9,517 nt of DNA from HGM11525 sp045649145. GTDB taxonomy: Bacteria; Bacillota; Clostridia; UBA1381. A program made the translations under genes and the position numbers. Location of the stretch: positions 1-9,517 of the forward strand of contig JAZRPK010000018.1 of assembly GCA_045649145.1 (NCBI GenBank). The letters are read 5' to 3'. The notes beneath the pieces were generated by a model, which did not search any database, was not told the origin of the DNA, and saw only the letters and a program-made list of their open reading frames with translations. Below, one piece after another: positions 1-7,439 of this stretch. The stretch's first letter is position 1, and every line of letters begins with the position of its first letter.

Positions 1-137
1 AAAAGACAAAATTTTGTTATGTAACCATATTGTTTGCTAAGGCTCAGATTTTATCCGCAAAATTTCACTTTTTTTATCATTATTTACAAAAATCGGTCGA
101 ATGACAAAAGGGCATATATTGATAAAAATTAAAAAAT
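1..137. other. A/T-rich non-coding region upstream of the parE promoter
   Basis: No coding region is supportable here on either strand. The stretch is very A/T-rich. It contains a perfect 12-base palindrome, ACAAAATTTTGT, at 6-17, which has no loop and so is more like a DNA-level site than an RNA hairpin. There is also a T tract near 68-76. The A/T-rich bases at about 121-137, directly before the -35 box, could act as an UP element for RNA polymerase. The end of whatever gene lies upstream is outside the window. Confidence 0.5.
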
Positions 138-167
138 TTGACAAAATAACAGCTTATGTAGTATAAT
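138..167 (+). promoter_or_regulatory. Sigma-A-type promoter for the parE-parC gene set
   Basis: The -35 box is TTGACA (138-143) and the -10 box is TATAAT (162-167). Both match consensus exactly, with an 18-base spacer. Transcription would start near 174, giving a leader of roughly 45 bases before the parE start at 218. Within that leader CCGC (187-190) can pair with GCGG (200-203), a short stem just before the ribosome binding site AAGGAG (206-211). No other promoter was seen before 7400, so this one may serve all genes to 7320. Confidence 0.85.
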
Positions 168-217
168 AAAATAAGATAAGTATATGCCGCTGTAATCATG
201 CGGAGAAGGAGCTTAAA

Positions 218-2242
218 ATGCCAAGAAAAAAGGAATCCTACGGCAACGAAAGTATTTCCAGCTTAAAGGGCGCAGACCGAGTAAGAAAACGTCCGGGTGT
301 TATATTCGGCTCGGACGGCTTGGAGGGCTGTGAGCATTCATTTTTTGAAATATTATCAAACTCGATTGACGAAGCTCGTGAGGGCTACGGCAAAGAAATC
401 GAGGTTACACGTTTTTTAGACGGCTCAATTGAGGTTAGGGACTACGGCAGAGGTATACCCCTTGACTACAACGAAAAGGAAGGCAGATATAACTGGGATT
501 TGGTCTACTGCGAGCTGTATGCAGGCGGAAAGTACAACAATAACTCCGCCGACGGAATGTATGAGTATTCGCTCGGCTTAAACGGCCTTGGTGCGTGTGC
601 TACTCAGTATTCGTCCGAGTATATGGACGTCGAGGTTATCCGTGACGGAACTAAATACAGCCTCCATTTCGAAAAGGGCTCAAATATCGGCGGACTTAAA
701 AAAGAGCCTGCTCCGACTCGTGCAAAGACAGGCTCTGTTCAGCGTTGGAAGCCTGATTTGGAGGTTTTTACCGATATAAATATACCCGTCGAATATTTTC
801 ACGACACTCTGCGCCGTCAGTCAATGACAAATGCAGGTATAAAGTTCACGCTCTTTAACGAAACCGAGAACGGTATGGAGCTTTTCGAATACTATTACGA
901 AAAGGGTATTGTGGACTACCTTAGCGAGAATGTGGGCGAGGACGGTTTTACCACCATTGAGGTATGGGACGCAGAGCGTAAGGGCCGTGACCGTGAGGAC
1001 CAGCCCGAATACCGCCTTAAGATGCAGGTTGCATTCTGCTTCTCCAATAAGGTCAATATGACCGAATACTACCACAACTCCAGCTGGCTCGAACACGGCG
1101 GTGCGCCCGACAAGGCGGTCAAAAACGCATTTGTCTATGCAATTGACCAGTATCTTAAGAACAATAATAAATATAAGAAAAATGAGTCGAAGATAACATT
1201 TGTCGATGTTGCAGATTGCTTGGCGCTTGTTATAAACTCCTTCTCGACGCAGACAAGCTACGAAAATCAGACAAAAAAATCTATCACCAACAAGTTTATA
1301 CAAGACGCTATGACAGAATTTTTGCGTCATCAGCTCGAGGTTTATTTTATCGAAAACCGTGCCGATGCGGAAAAGATTGCCAATCAGGTGCTTGTAAACA
1401 AGCAAAGCCGTGAAAATGCCGACAAGGTACGAATTGACGTTAAGAAAAAATTAACAGGCACAATGGACGTTACCAACAGGGTGAAGAAATTTGTTGACTG
1501 TCGTTCTAAGGACATAGAAAAACGTGAGGTTTATATAGTGGAGGGTGACTCGGCATTAGGCTCGTGTAAGCTTGCAAGAGACCCCGATTTTCAGGCTATT
1601 ATGCCAATCAGAGGAAAGATATTAAATTGCTTAAAGGCTGATTATGCGCAGATTTTCAAAAGTGACGTTATCTTAGACCTTGTGCGTGTTCTTGGCTGCG
1701 GAATAGAGATTAAGACCAAGCACAACAAAAACATCGAAACCTTTAATATTGACAATCTCAGATGGGACAAGGTTATTATCTGTACCGATGCTGACGTCGA
1801 CGGCTTCCAGATACGCACGCTTGTGCTTACTATGATTTACCGCCTTATGCCTACTTTGATTGATGTCGGCAAGGTTTATATTGCCGAGTCGCCTCTATAC
1901 GAAATTGAGATAACAAAGGGCAAACGAAAGGGCGAACAGCTTTTTGCCTACACCGAGCAGGAAAAGGAAGAAATCATAGCCAAGCTTTCTGAGGAAGGTC
2001 TTACAAAAGGCCACGATGACTTTGATATCAAGCGAAGCAAAGGTCTTGGCGAAAATCAGGCGGATATGATGAGTCTTACCACAATGCACCCTGCGACAAG
2101 ACGCCTTATCCGTGTTACATCGGAGAATGTGGAGAGAACGGCGCAGATGTTTGATATTCTTCTGGGTAATAACTTAGAAAGCCGTAAGGAATATATTACC
2201 TTAAACGGCGCGAAATATATGGAATTGCTTGACGTAATGTAA
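218..2242 (+). CDS. parE: Type IIA DNA topoisomerase ATPase/TOPRIM subunit (ParE/GyrB-like)
   Basis: This is the ATP-binding subunit of a type IIA topoisomerase (topoisomerase IV or a second gyrase-like enzyme), acting with the next gene product to pass one duplex through another. The 674-residue protein has the full layout. The GHKL ATPase fold shows E44, N48 and D51, DYGRGIP at 75-81 and the glycine loop GLNGLGA at 120-126. The transducer domain ends with the ATP-contacting QTK at 351-353. The TOPRIM domain has EGDS at 442-445, PIRGKILN at 463-470 and DADVDG at 524-529, and KGLGE follows at 608-612. Acid residues E442, D524 and D526 needed for metal binding are present. Unusual points are EGDSALG where EGDSAGG is normal and FQ after DADVDG where AH is normal. 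The start has AAGGAG six bases upstream. It could equally be named a GyrB paralogue; ParE is favoured by the pairing with a subunit lacking a GyrA box. Confidence 0.88.
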   Translation: MPRKKESYGNESISSLKGADRVRKRPGVIFGSDGLEGCEHSFFEILSNSIDEAREGYGKEIEVTRFLDGSIEVRDYGRGIPLDYNEKEGRYNWDLVYCELYAGGKYNNNSADGMYEYSLGLNGLGACATQYSSEYMDVEVIRDGTKYSLHFEKGSNIGGLKKEPAPTRAKTGSVQRWKPDLEVFTDINIPVEYFHDTLRRQSMTNAGIKFTLFNETENGMELFEYYYEKGIVDYLSENVGEDGFTTIEVWDAERKGRDREDQPEYRLKMQVAFCFSNKVNMTEYYHNSSWLEHGGAPDKAVKNAFVYAIDQYLKNNNKYKKNESKITFVDVADCLALVINSFSTQTSYENQTKKSITNKFIQDAMTEFLRHQLEVYFIENRADAEKIANQVLVNKQSRENADKVRIDVKKKLTGTMDVTNRVKKFVDCRSKDIEKREVYIVEGDSALGSCKLARDPDFQAIMPIRGKILNCLKADYAQIFKSDVILDLVRVLGCGIEIKTKHNKNIETFNIDNLRWDKVIICTDADVDGFQIRTLVLTMIYRLMPTLIDVGKVYIAESPLYEIEITKGKRKGEQLFAYTEQEKEEIIAKLSEEGLTKGHDDFDIKRSKGLGENQADMMSLTTMHPATRRLIRVTSENVERTAQMFDILLGNNLESRKEYITLNGAKYMELLDVM

Positions 2243-2261
2243 GAAAGGGGGAGGGCTTAAA

Positions 2262-4475
2262 ATGGCGAAGAAAAAACAAGCAGAGCTTGAAAAAGCATAC
2301 GAGCCTGCCCCGATTGCGGAGCAGCCGATAACCGAAACACTCGAAACTAACTATATGCCCTATGCGATGAGCGTTATCATATCCCGTGCAATACCCGAGA
2401 TTGACGGGTTAAAGCCATCGCACAGAAAGCTCCTTTATACAATGTATAAGATGGGACTTCTGGGCGGCAAGATGACCAAGTCGGCTAATATAGTCGGACA
2501 GACAATGAAACTAAACCCCCACGGCGACCAGGCTATTTATGCAACAATGGTACGTCTTACAGAGGGAAACGAAACATTGCTGCTGCCATTGGTGGAGTCT
2601 AAAGGTAACTTCGGTAAGCAGTATTCGCGTGATATGGCATATGCCGCATCACGTTATACCGAGGCACGCCTTGCGCCCATATGCAGCGAGCTTTTCGGTG
2701 ACATAAACAAGAACACAGTCAAATTTGTTGACAGCTATGACGGCGAGATGCAGGAGCCGACCTTGCTACCTGTTTCATTTCCGAATATACTTGTAAATCC
2801 AAACCTCGGTATTGCGGTAGGTATGGCAAGTAATATCTGCTCATTCAATCTTTCCGAGGTTTGCGATGCTACCATCCAATACCTTAAAGACCCGAACGCA
2901 GATATTATTGCACATATGCCTGCGCCCGATTTTCCTCTTGGAGGAAACCTTATATATAATGAAGCGGAAATGCGCGAGATTTACAAGACGGGCAGAGGCA
3001 GCTTTAAGCTGAGGGCCGAGTATTCATATGACGATAAGAATAAGTGCATAGAAATAACCGAAATTCCCTATACAACCACGGTTGAGGCTATAATCGAAAA
3101 GCTGTTAGAGCTTATAAAGGCTAACAAACTTAAGGAAATATCCGATGTTCGTGACGAAACGGGACTTGACGGCTTTAAGCTTACTATCGACCTTAAAAGA
3201 GGTGTTGACGCAGATGCGCTGATGCTTAAGCTCTTTAAGATGACGCCGCTTGAGGACAGCTTCGGATGTAACTTTAACGTACTTGTCAATAATGCACCAC
3301 GTGTTATGGGTGTAGGTGAAATTATCGGCGAGTGGGTAAAGTTCAGAATGGACTGCATCAAGCGTGGTCTGCAGTATGATATTGACAAAAAGACCGAAAG
3401 ATTACATCTTCTTACAGGTCTTAAAAAGATACTTCTCGACATTGACAAGGCTGTTTCTATTATCCGCCACACCGAGCTGGAGTCGGAGGTTGTGCCTAAT
3501 TTGATGGTAGGCTTCGAAATTGACAAGGTACAGGCGGAGTATGTTGCGGAGATAAAGCTTAGAAATCTTAACAGAGAATATATCCTAAACCGCACTAATG
3601 ATATTGAAAAGCTGATTGAGGACATTGACAACTTAAATAAGATACTTTCAAGTGATAAAGAGGTTAAAAAGGTAATAGCAAAACAGCTTGGCGAAATTTC
3701 CAAAAAGTACGGAAAACCACGCAAAACAAGGCTCATAAGCGGCGGTGATGTTGAGGTTTATGAGGAATCGGCAACGATAGAGGACTATCACGTTACCGTC
3801 TTTGTAACACGTGACGGATATGTTAAGAAGATTACCGACCAGAGTCTGAGGTTCTCCACAACCGAGCATAAGCTCAAGGAAGAGGATGCTCTTGTGCAGA
3901 CGATTGAGGCTTCCAATAAGAGCGACTTATTATTCTTTACCGACAAAGCAACCGTCTACAAGACTCACCTTTACGACATACCCGACGGTAAGGTCAGCAC
4001 AATGGGCGAATATATGCCGCAGATACTCGGCTTTGAAAAGGACGAGAAGCCTTTGTATGCTGTAATTACAGCCGATTACAACGGGCATATGCTCTTCGCT
4101 TTTGAAAACGGAAAGATGGCAAGAGTTCCGCTGTCTGCTTATGCTACCAAGACAAACAGAAAACGTCTTATAAATGCCTATTCCGATAAAGCACCGATTG
4201 TTTCGGCGCATTATGTTCCGGAGGATACCGAATTTGCGGCATTTACCGACAACAATAAGGCGCTCGTGTTCGGCTCGGATAAGGTGCCTGAAAAGACTAC
4301 CAAGTCGACGCAGGGTGTACAGGTTATGAAGCTGACCAAAAAGGGTGCAAAGATAGTGCGTGTATTGCCGCTTGAAAAAGCAGAGCTTGAGGACCCTGCA
4401 CATTTCAGAACAAAGAATATACCCGCGGCAGGCTCGTTTTTAAGAAAAGATGATGTACAGCTTTCGCTGTTTTGA
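2262..4475 (+). CDS. parC: Type IIA DNA topoisomerase cleavage subunit (ParC/GyrA-like)
   Basis: This is the DNA breakage-reunion subunit, partner of the preceding gene, from which it is separated by only 19 bases containing a strong GGGGGAGGG ribosome binding site. The 737-residue protein has the winged-helix/tower cleavage core at about 25-500. R131 and catalytic Y132 lie in the AASRYTE motif and NPHGD is at 85-89. A C-terminal beta-pinwheel at about 505-705 has around five recognisable blade repeats. The GyrA box (QRRGGKG type), which gyrase needs to wrap DNA and introduce negative supercoils, is not seen, so relaxation/decatenation activity like topoisomerase IV is inferred. The positions equal to E. 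coli GyrA Ser83 and Asp87 are Q90 and A94, which predicts weak fluoroquinolone binding. After the last blade, a polar tail ends in DVQLSLF. Its final five residues match the bacterial sliding-clamp-binding consensus QL(S/D)LF. A divergent GyrA paralogue is the alternative name. Confidence 0.88.
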   Translation: MAKKKQAELEKAYEPAPIAEQPITETLETNYMPYAMSVIISRAIPEIDGLKPSHRKLLYTMYKMGLLGGKMTKSANIVGQTMKLNPHGDQAIYATMVRLTEGNETLLLPLVESKGNFGKQYSRDMAYAASRYTEARLAPICSELFGDINKNTVKFVDSYDGEMQEPTLLPVSFPNILVNPNLGIAVGMASNICSFNLSEVCDATIQYLKDPNADIIAHMPAPDFPLGGNLIYNEAEMREIYKTGRGSFKLRAEYSYDDKNKCIEITEIPYTTTVEAIIEKLLELIKANKLKEISDVRDETGLDGFKLTIDLKRGVDADALMLKLFKMTPLEDSFGCNFNVLVNNAPRVMGVGEIIGEWVKFRMDCIKRGLQYDIDKKTERLHLLTGLKKILLDIDKAVSIIRHTELESEVVPNLMVGFEIDKVQAEYVAEIKLRNLNREYILNRTNDIEKLIEDIDNLNKILSSDKEVKKVIAKQLGEISKKYGKPRKTRLISGGDVEVYEESATIEDYHVTVFVTRDGYVKKITDQSLRFSTTEHKLKEEDALVQTIEASNKSDLLFFTDKATVYKTHLYDIPDGKVSTMGEYMPQILGFEKDEKPLYAVITADYNGHMLFAFENGKMARVPLSAYATKTNRKRLINAYSDKAPIVSAHYVPEDTEFAAFTDNNKALVFGSDKVPEKTTKSTQGVQVMKLTKKGAKIVRVLPLEKAELEDPAHFRTKNIPAAGSFLRKDDVQLSLF

Positions 4476-4493
4476 TAGTTAGGGGAGATTTAT

Positions 4494-5228
4494 ATGGATA
4501 CAGTAAATATTCTGGGTGCTAAAATTTCTATGATGGGCATAGACGAGTCGGTAGATTATATTATGGATATGATGGAGCAAAGCGGTAACCACGCTGTCTT
4601 TACGCCCAATTCAGAAATGATAATGAATGCGTATAAGGACAGAGATTTTATGGACCTTATAAACAGCGCCGATTTACTGACAGCTGACGGAATAGGTCTT
4701 GTTTACGGATCAAGGATTGTGGGAAAGCCTATTTACGAGCGTGCGGCAGGCTTTGATATTGCAATGGCTCTGGTGGAGCGTATGGCGGCAGAGGGGAAAA
4801 GCCTGTTTTTGTTCGGAAGTAAGCCCGGCACGGCAGAGCGAGCGGCGGATATTTTAATGGAAGAAAACCCCGGACTTAAAATTGCAGGCTGTCGAAATGG
4901 TTATTTTAAGCCTGAGGAAACGGACGCAATTATAAGCGAGATAAATTCGTCAGGTGCGGATGTTGTATTTGTATGCCTCGGCTCGCCTGCGCAGGAGAGG
5001 TGGATTGCGGCTAATCGTGACAAACTGTGGTGCAAGGTTATGATTGGGCTTGGTGGCTCTTTAGACGCAATAACGGGAGATATGCCCCGTGCGCCTGAAT
5101 GGTGGTGCAATCACGGTGTTGAGTGGCTATACCGCCTCATAAAACAGCCGTCGAGAATAGGCAGAATGATGGCTCTTCCTAAGTTTGGCTTGACTGTGCT
5201 TTTTAATGGCAGGAAATTTGAGCAGTAA
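4494..5228 (+). CDS. tagA: WecG/TagA/CpsF-family (GT26) glycosyltransferase
   Basis: Members of this family add N-acetylmannosamine (TagA) or N-acetylmannosaminuronic acid (WecG) to an undecaprenyl-diphosphate-linked sugar at the inner face of the membrane, in teichoic acid or other surface polymer synthesis. The 244-residue length is typical. Visible family motifs are TPNSEM (37-42), LTADGIG (62-68) with the candidate catalytic base D65, ERAAGFD (82-88), GSPAQERW (163-170) with Q167, and GLGGSLDAITG (185-195). The C-terminal appendage (about 196-244) is present with R214, R221 and R224, basic residues thought in TagA to help membrane docking and active-site completion. There is no signal peptide or transmembrane helix, as expected of a peripheral enzyme. 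It starts 18 bases after parC, with AGGGGAG as ribosome binding site. No other teichoic acid gene is in the window, so the acceptor polymer and sugar are not established; the symbol reflects family resemblance only. Confidence 0.85.
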   Translation: MDTVNILGAKISMMGIDESVDYIMDMMEQSGNHAVFTPNSEMIMNAYKDRDFMDLINSADLLTADGIGLVYGSRIVGKPIYERAAGFDIAMALVERMAAEGKSLFLFGSKPGTAERAADILMEENPGLKIAGCRNGYFKPEETDAIISEINSSGADVVFVCLGSPAQERWIAANRDKLWCKVMIGLGGSLDAITGDMPRAPEWWCNHGVEWLYRLIKQPSRIGRMMALPKFGLTVLFNGRKFEQ

Positions 5229-5243
5229 AAGAGGGAATTTGTT

Positions 5244-5918
5244 ATGGGAATACTAATTGCGGTAGAGGGTGTTGACGCAAGCGGCAAGCAGACGCAGACC
5301 GAGCTTTTGTAACAGCATCTTATAAATAAAGGTATTGATGTAAGACGATTGTCCTTCCCTGTCTATGACAGTGACTCGTCGGCGGGTGTCAGAATGTACT
5401 TAAACGGCGAACTGTCCGAAACTGCTGAGGGGATTACGGCATATGCGGCATCGAGTCTTTTTGCGGCAGACAGATTTTTGAGCTACAAAAGTGACTGGGG
5501 CAAGGATTACGAAAAGGGCAGGCTGATGCTTTGTGACCGTTACGTCGGCTCTAATATGATTCATCAGGCGTGCAAGCTTGACGGAGATGAAAGGGACAAA
5601 TTTCTCGACTGGCTCGATAATTTTGAGTACGGGATATATTCTCTCCCTCGTCCCGATTTGACGCTGTTTCTCGATATGCCACCCGAAAAGGGCAGAGAGC
5701 TTATAGCGGCAAGACGTAATAAAATAGATAATTCCCAAGAGCACGATATACACGAGCGTGACAGGGAGTATCTCGAAAAGAGCTATTATAACGCTTGTGC
5801 TGTAGCTGAAAAATTTGGTTGGACAAGGATAAGTTGCGTTAGTGGTGACAAAATAAGAACGGTGGAGGATATCAGCAGGGAAATTTGCGAAATAGCTGAT
5901 AAGCTGTTTGATAATTAA
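5244..5918 (+). pseudogene. tmk: Thymidylate kinase gene interrupted by an in-frame stop
   Basis: dTMP kinase phosphorylates dTMP to dTDP using ATP, an essential step to dTTP. The reading frame begins with ATG at 5244, 15 bases after the previous stop, with GAGGGAA as ribosome binding site. It opens with the P-loop GVDASGKQT (codons 9-17). Codon 23 is TAA (5310-5312). After it the same frame runs open to 5918 with the rest of the family: FPVYDS (codons 38-43), LFAADRF (72-78), the DRY substrate motif (98-100), PDLTLFLD (137-144) and an Arg-rich LID region from about 156. There are no frameshifts and the full length would be 224 codons, normal for the family. A single base change (for example from a Tyr, Lys, Gln or Glu codon) explains the stop. 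The longest downstream piece could only start at a TTG (5349) and lacks the P-loop, so it should be inactive. Sequencing error, nonsense mutation with a second copy elsewhere, or readthrough are all possible. Confidence 0.85.
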
Positions 5919-5943
5919 GGGGAGCGTACATATTTCAAAAAAC

Positions 5944-5948
5944 GGAGG
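5944..5948 (+). promoter_or_regulatory. Ribosome binding site that fixes the gltA start
   Basis: GGAGG lies seven bases before the ATG at 5956. The frame is open further upstream to a TTG at 5908, but that start would lie inside the end of tmk, has no suitably placed binding site, and would add 16 residues with no family resemblance. The 5956 start is therefore preferred. Confidence 0.75.
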
Positions 5949-5955
5949 AACGAAA

Positions 5956-7320
5956 ATGAGTACGTATGATAAAATAAACGGATTTATATCCGAGCAGGTA
6001 AAAAAGTGTGAAACCTGTGACAGAATACCCCTTGAGCTTTACGAGAAGTTTGAGGTAAAAAGAGGTTTAAGAGATAAAAGCGGTGTCGGAGTGCGTGCGG
6101 GCCTCACCTCAATTTCGTCAATTGAGGCATATAAAGACGTCGATGGCGAAAAAGTGCCCTGCGAGGGCAAGCTTTGCTATCGTGGCTATAACGTATTTGA
6201 TATCGTAAACGATGCCAGAGCGGATGGCAGGTTTATCTTTGAAGAAACGGCGTATCTTTTGCTCTTTGGCGAGCTTCCGACCGACAGACAGCTTGACGAT
6301 TTCCGTGCTGTTTTGGGCGATATGCGTACGCTGCCGACTAACTTTACACGTGATGTGGTTATGAAGGCGTCGAGCAAGGATATTATGAATACCATAACAA
6401 GAAGTATTCTGACTCTTGCGTCATATGACAAGGATTCGGACAATCTCGAAATAGAAAATGTTATGCGTCAATGCTTGATGCTTATAAGCGTGCTACCTAT
6501 GCTTGCTGTTTATGGTTATCACGCATATAACCACTACGAGCTGGGCGAAAGTATGTATATCCACCGCCCCGACAGCAGTCTTTCTACGGCGGAAAACCTT
6601 TTGATGATGCTGCGTGATGACAGAGAATATACCGAACTTGAGGCAAAGGTGCTTGATATGGCGCTGATGCTTCATATGGAGCATGGCGGAGGTAATAACT
6701 CGTCCTTTACAACCCACGTTGTATCGTCAGCAGGCTCTGATACCTATTCGGTAATGGCTGCTGCTCTGTGTTCGCTAAAAGGCCCTAAGCACGGCGGTGC
6801 AAACATCAAGGTTGTAAATATGATGAAGGACTTGAAAAAGGAAGTTAAGGACACTGCCGATATTACCGAGCTTAGAGAATATATAGGAAAGCTTCTTGAT
6901 AAACAGGCTTTTGACAGAAGCGGACTTGTATACGGTATGGGACACGCTGTCTACTCAATTTCCGACCCGAGAGCTGTGATTTTCAAAAGCTTTGCCAGGG
7001 AGCTTGCAAGGGAAAAGGGTCAGTATCAGGAGTTTGAGCTTTACGAAAATGTAGAGCGTCTGGCAATTGAGGTAATAGCCGAAAAACGCCGTATTTACAA
7101 GGGCGTAAGCGCGAATGTTGACTTCTACAGCGGTCTTGTTTACAGTATGCTCGGGATACCCGACGAGCTGTATACCCCGATGTTTGCTATTGCAAGAGTG
7201 GTAGGTTGGAGTGCGCATCGCATCGAGGAGCTTGTAAGCGGTGACAAGATTATTCGTCCCGCGTATATCAGCATATCCTCAGATAAGGCTTATAAGAATA
7301 TGAAGGATAGAAACCTATAA
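5956..7320 (+). CDS. gltA: Citrate (Si)-synthase / 2-methylcitrate synthase family protein
   Basis: Citrate synthase condenses oxaloacetate with acetyl-CoA to give citrate in the cytoplasm, feeding 2-oxoglutarate and glutamate synthesis in anaerobes with a partial TCA cycle. From the ATG at 5956 the protein is 454 residues. The catalytic triad can be aligned: H279 in GPKHGGAN, H330 in GMGHAVYS and D389 in NVDFYSG. An oxaloacetate-contacting His is at H243 in MEHGGGNNSSF, with Arg R339 in SDPRA. YRGY at 75-78 is the usual N-terminal motif of the small/large domain entry. An N-terminal extension of about 45 residues before the conserved core fits the longer clostridial form. It is the last gene before a 450-base gap and has no promoter of its own, so it probably depends on the transcript from 138-167. 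A 2-methylcitrate synthase role cannot be excluded by motifs alone, but no other propionate-pathway gene is nearby. Confidence 0.9.
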   Translation: MSTYDKINGFISEQVKKCETCDRIPLELYEKFEVKRGLRDKSGVGVRAGLTSISSIEAYKDVDGEKVPCEGKLCYRGYNVFDIVNDARADGRFIFEETAYLLLFGELPTDRQLDDFRAVLGDMRTLPTNFTRDVVMKASSKDIMNTITRSILTLASYDKDSDNLEIENVMRQCLMLISVLPMLAVYGYHAYNHYELGESMYIHRPDSSLSTAENLLMMLRDDREYTELEAKVLDMALMLHMEHGGGNNSSFTTHVVSSAGSDTYSVMAAALCSLKGPKHGGANIKVVNMMKDLKKEVKDTADITELREYIGKLLDKQAFDRSGLVYGMGHAVYSISDPRAVIFKSFARELAREKGQYQEFELYENVERLAIEVIAEKRRIYKGVSANVDFYSGLVYSMLGIPDELYTPMFAIARVVGWSAHRIEELVSGDKIIRPAYISISSDKAYKNMKDRNL

Positions 7321-7404
7321 ATACGATGTGCAACATGCACAAAATTTATAAAAATATTTCTAAAAGTTTGTAGAAATTTATACCAGAAAAAATTACAAAA
7401 AAGC
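7321..7404 (+). other. A/T-rich spacer after gltA with two weak hairpins and an UP-like tract
   Basis: Directly after the gltA stop, GTGCA (7328-7332) can pair with TGCAC (7336-7340), but no T tract follows, so it is at best a poor terminator. A second inverted repeat, ATTTCTA (7356-7362) with TAGAAAT (7371-7377), is A/T-rich with an 8-base loop. Runs of A at about 7387-7402 sit immediately before the next -35 box, as in UP elements of strong ribosomal promoters. Because no good terminator is visible, some read-through from gltA into the rpsJ leader is possible. Confidence 0.45.
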
Positions 7405-7433
7405 TTGCAAATGCTTGAAATATCCTGTATAAT
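7405..7433 (+). promoter_or_regulatory. Sigma-A-type promoter of the S10 ribosomal protein operon
   Basis: The -35 box is TTGCAA (7405-7410; four of six consensus bases) and the -10 box is TATAAT (7428-7433, perfect), with the optimal 17-base spacer (7411-7427). Transcription would start at about 7440, about 330 bases before rpsJ, which leaves room for the structured leader. An A-rich tract immediately upstream supports strong activity. Confidence 0.8.
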
Positions 7434-7439
7434 GGTAAT

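Noticed and set aside
6..17. Perfect palindrome ACAAAATTTTGT as an operator
   Set aside because: It is a simple A/T palindrome far upstream of the promoter (about 120 bases), expected by chance in such sequence; noted only as part of the upstream region.
821..1405. A 194-codon open frame on the - strand inside parE
   Set aside because: It is opposite a well-supported gene; its open length follows from codon use on the + strand, and the predicted protein shows no domain.
3068..3736. A 222-codon open frame on the - strand inside parC
   Set aside because: Low-complexity Ser/Leu-rich translation opposite a conserved gene with no ribosome binding site; a shadow frame.
5310..5312. Genome-wide recoding of TAA to an amino acid
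   Set aside because: Most genes in the window end at TAA exactly where the family C-terminus is expected, so TAA is a normal stop here.
5349..5918. Restart of thymidylate kinase from a downstream TTG as a functional short protein
   Set aside because: It would lack the P-loop needed for ATP binding and no ribosome binding site precedes the TTG; better read as the broken remainder of tmk.
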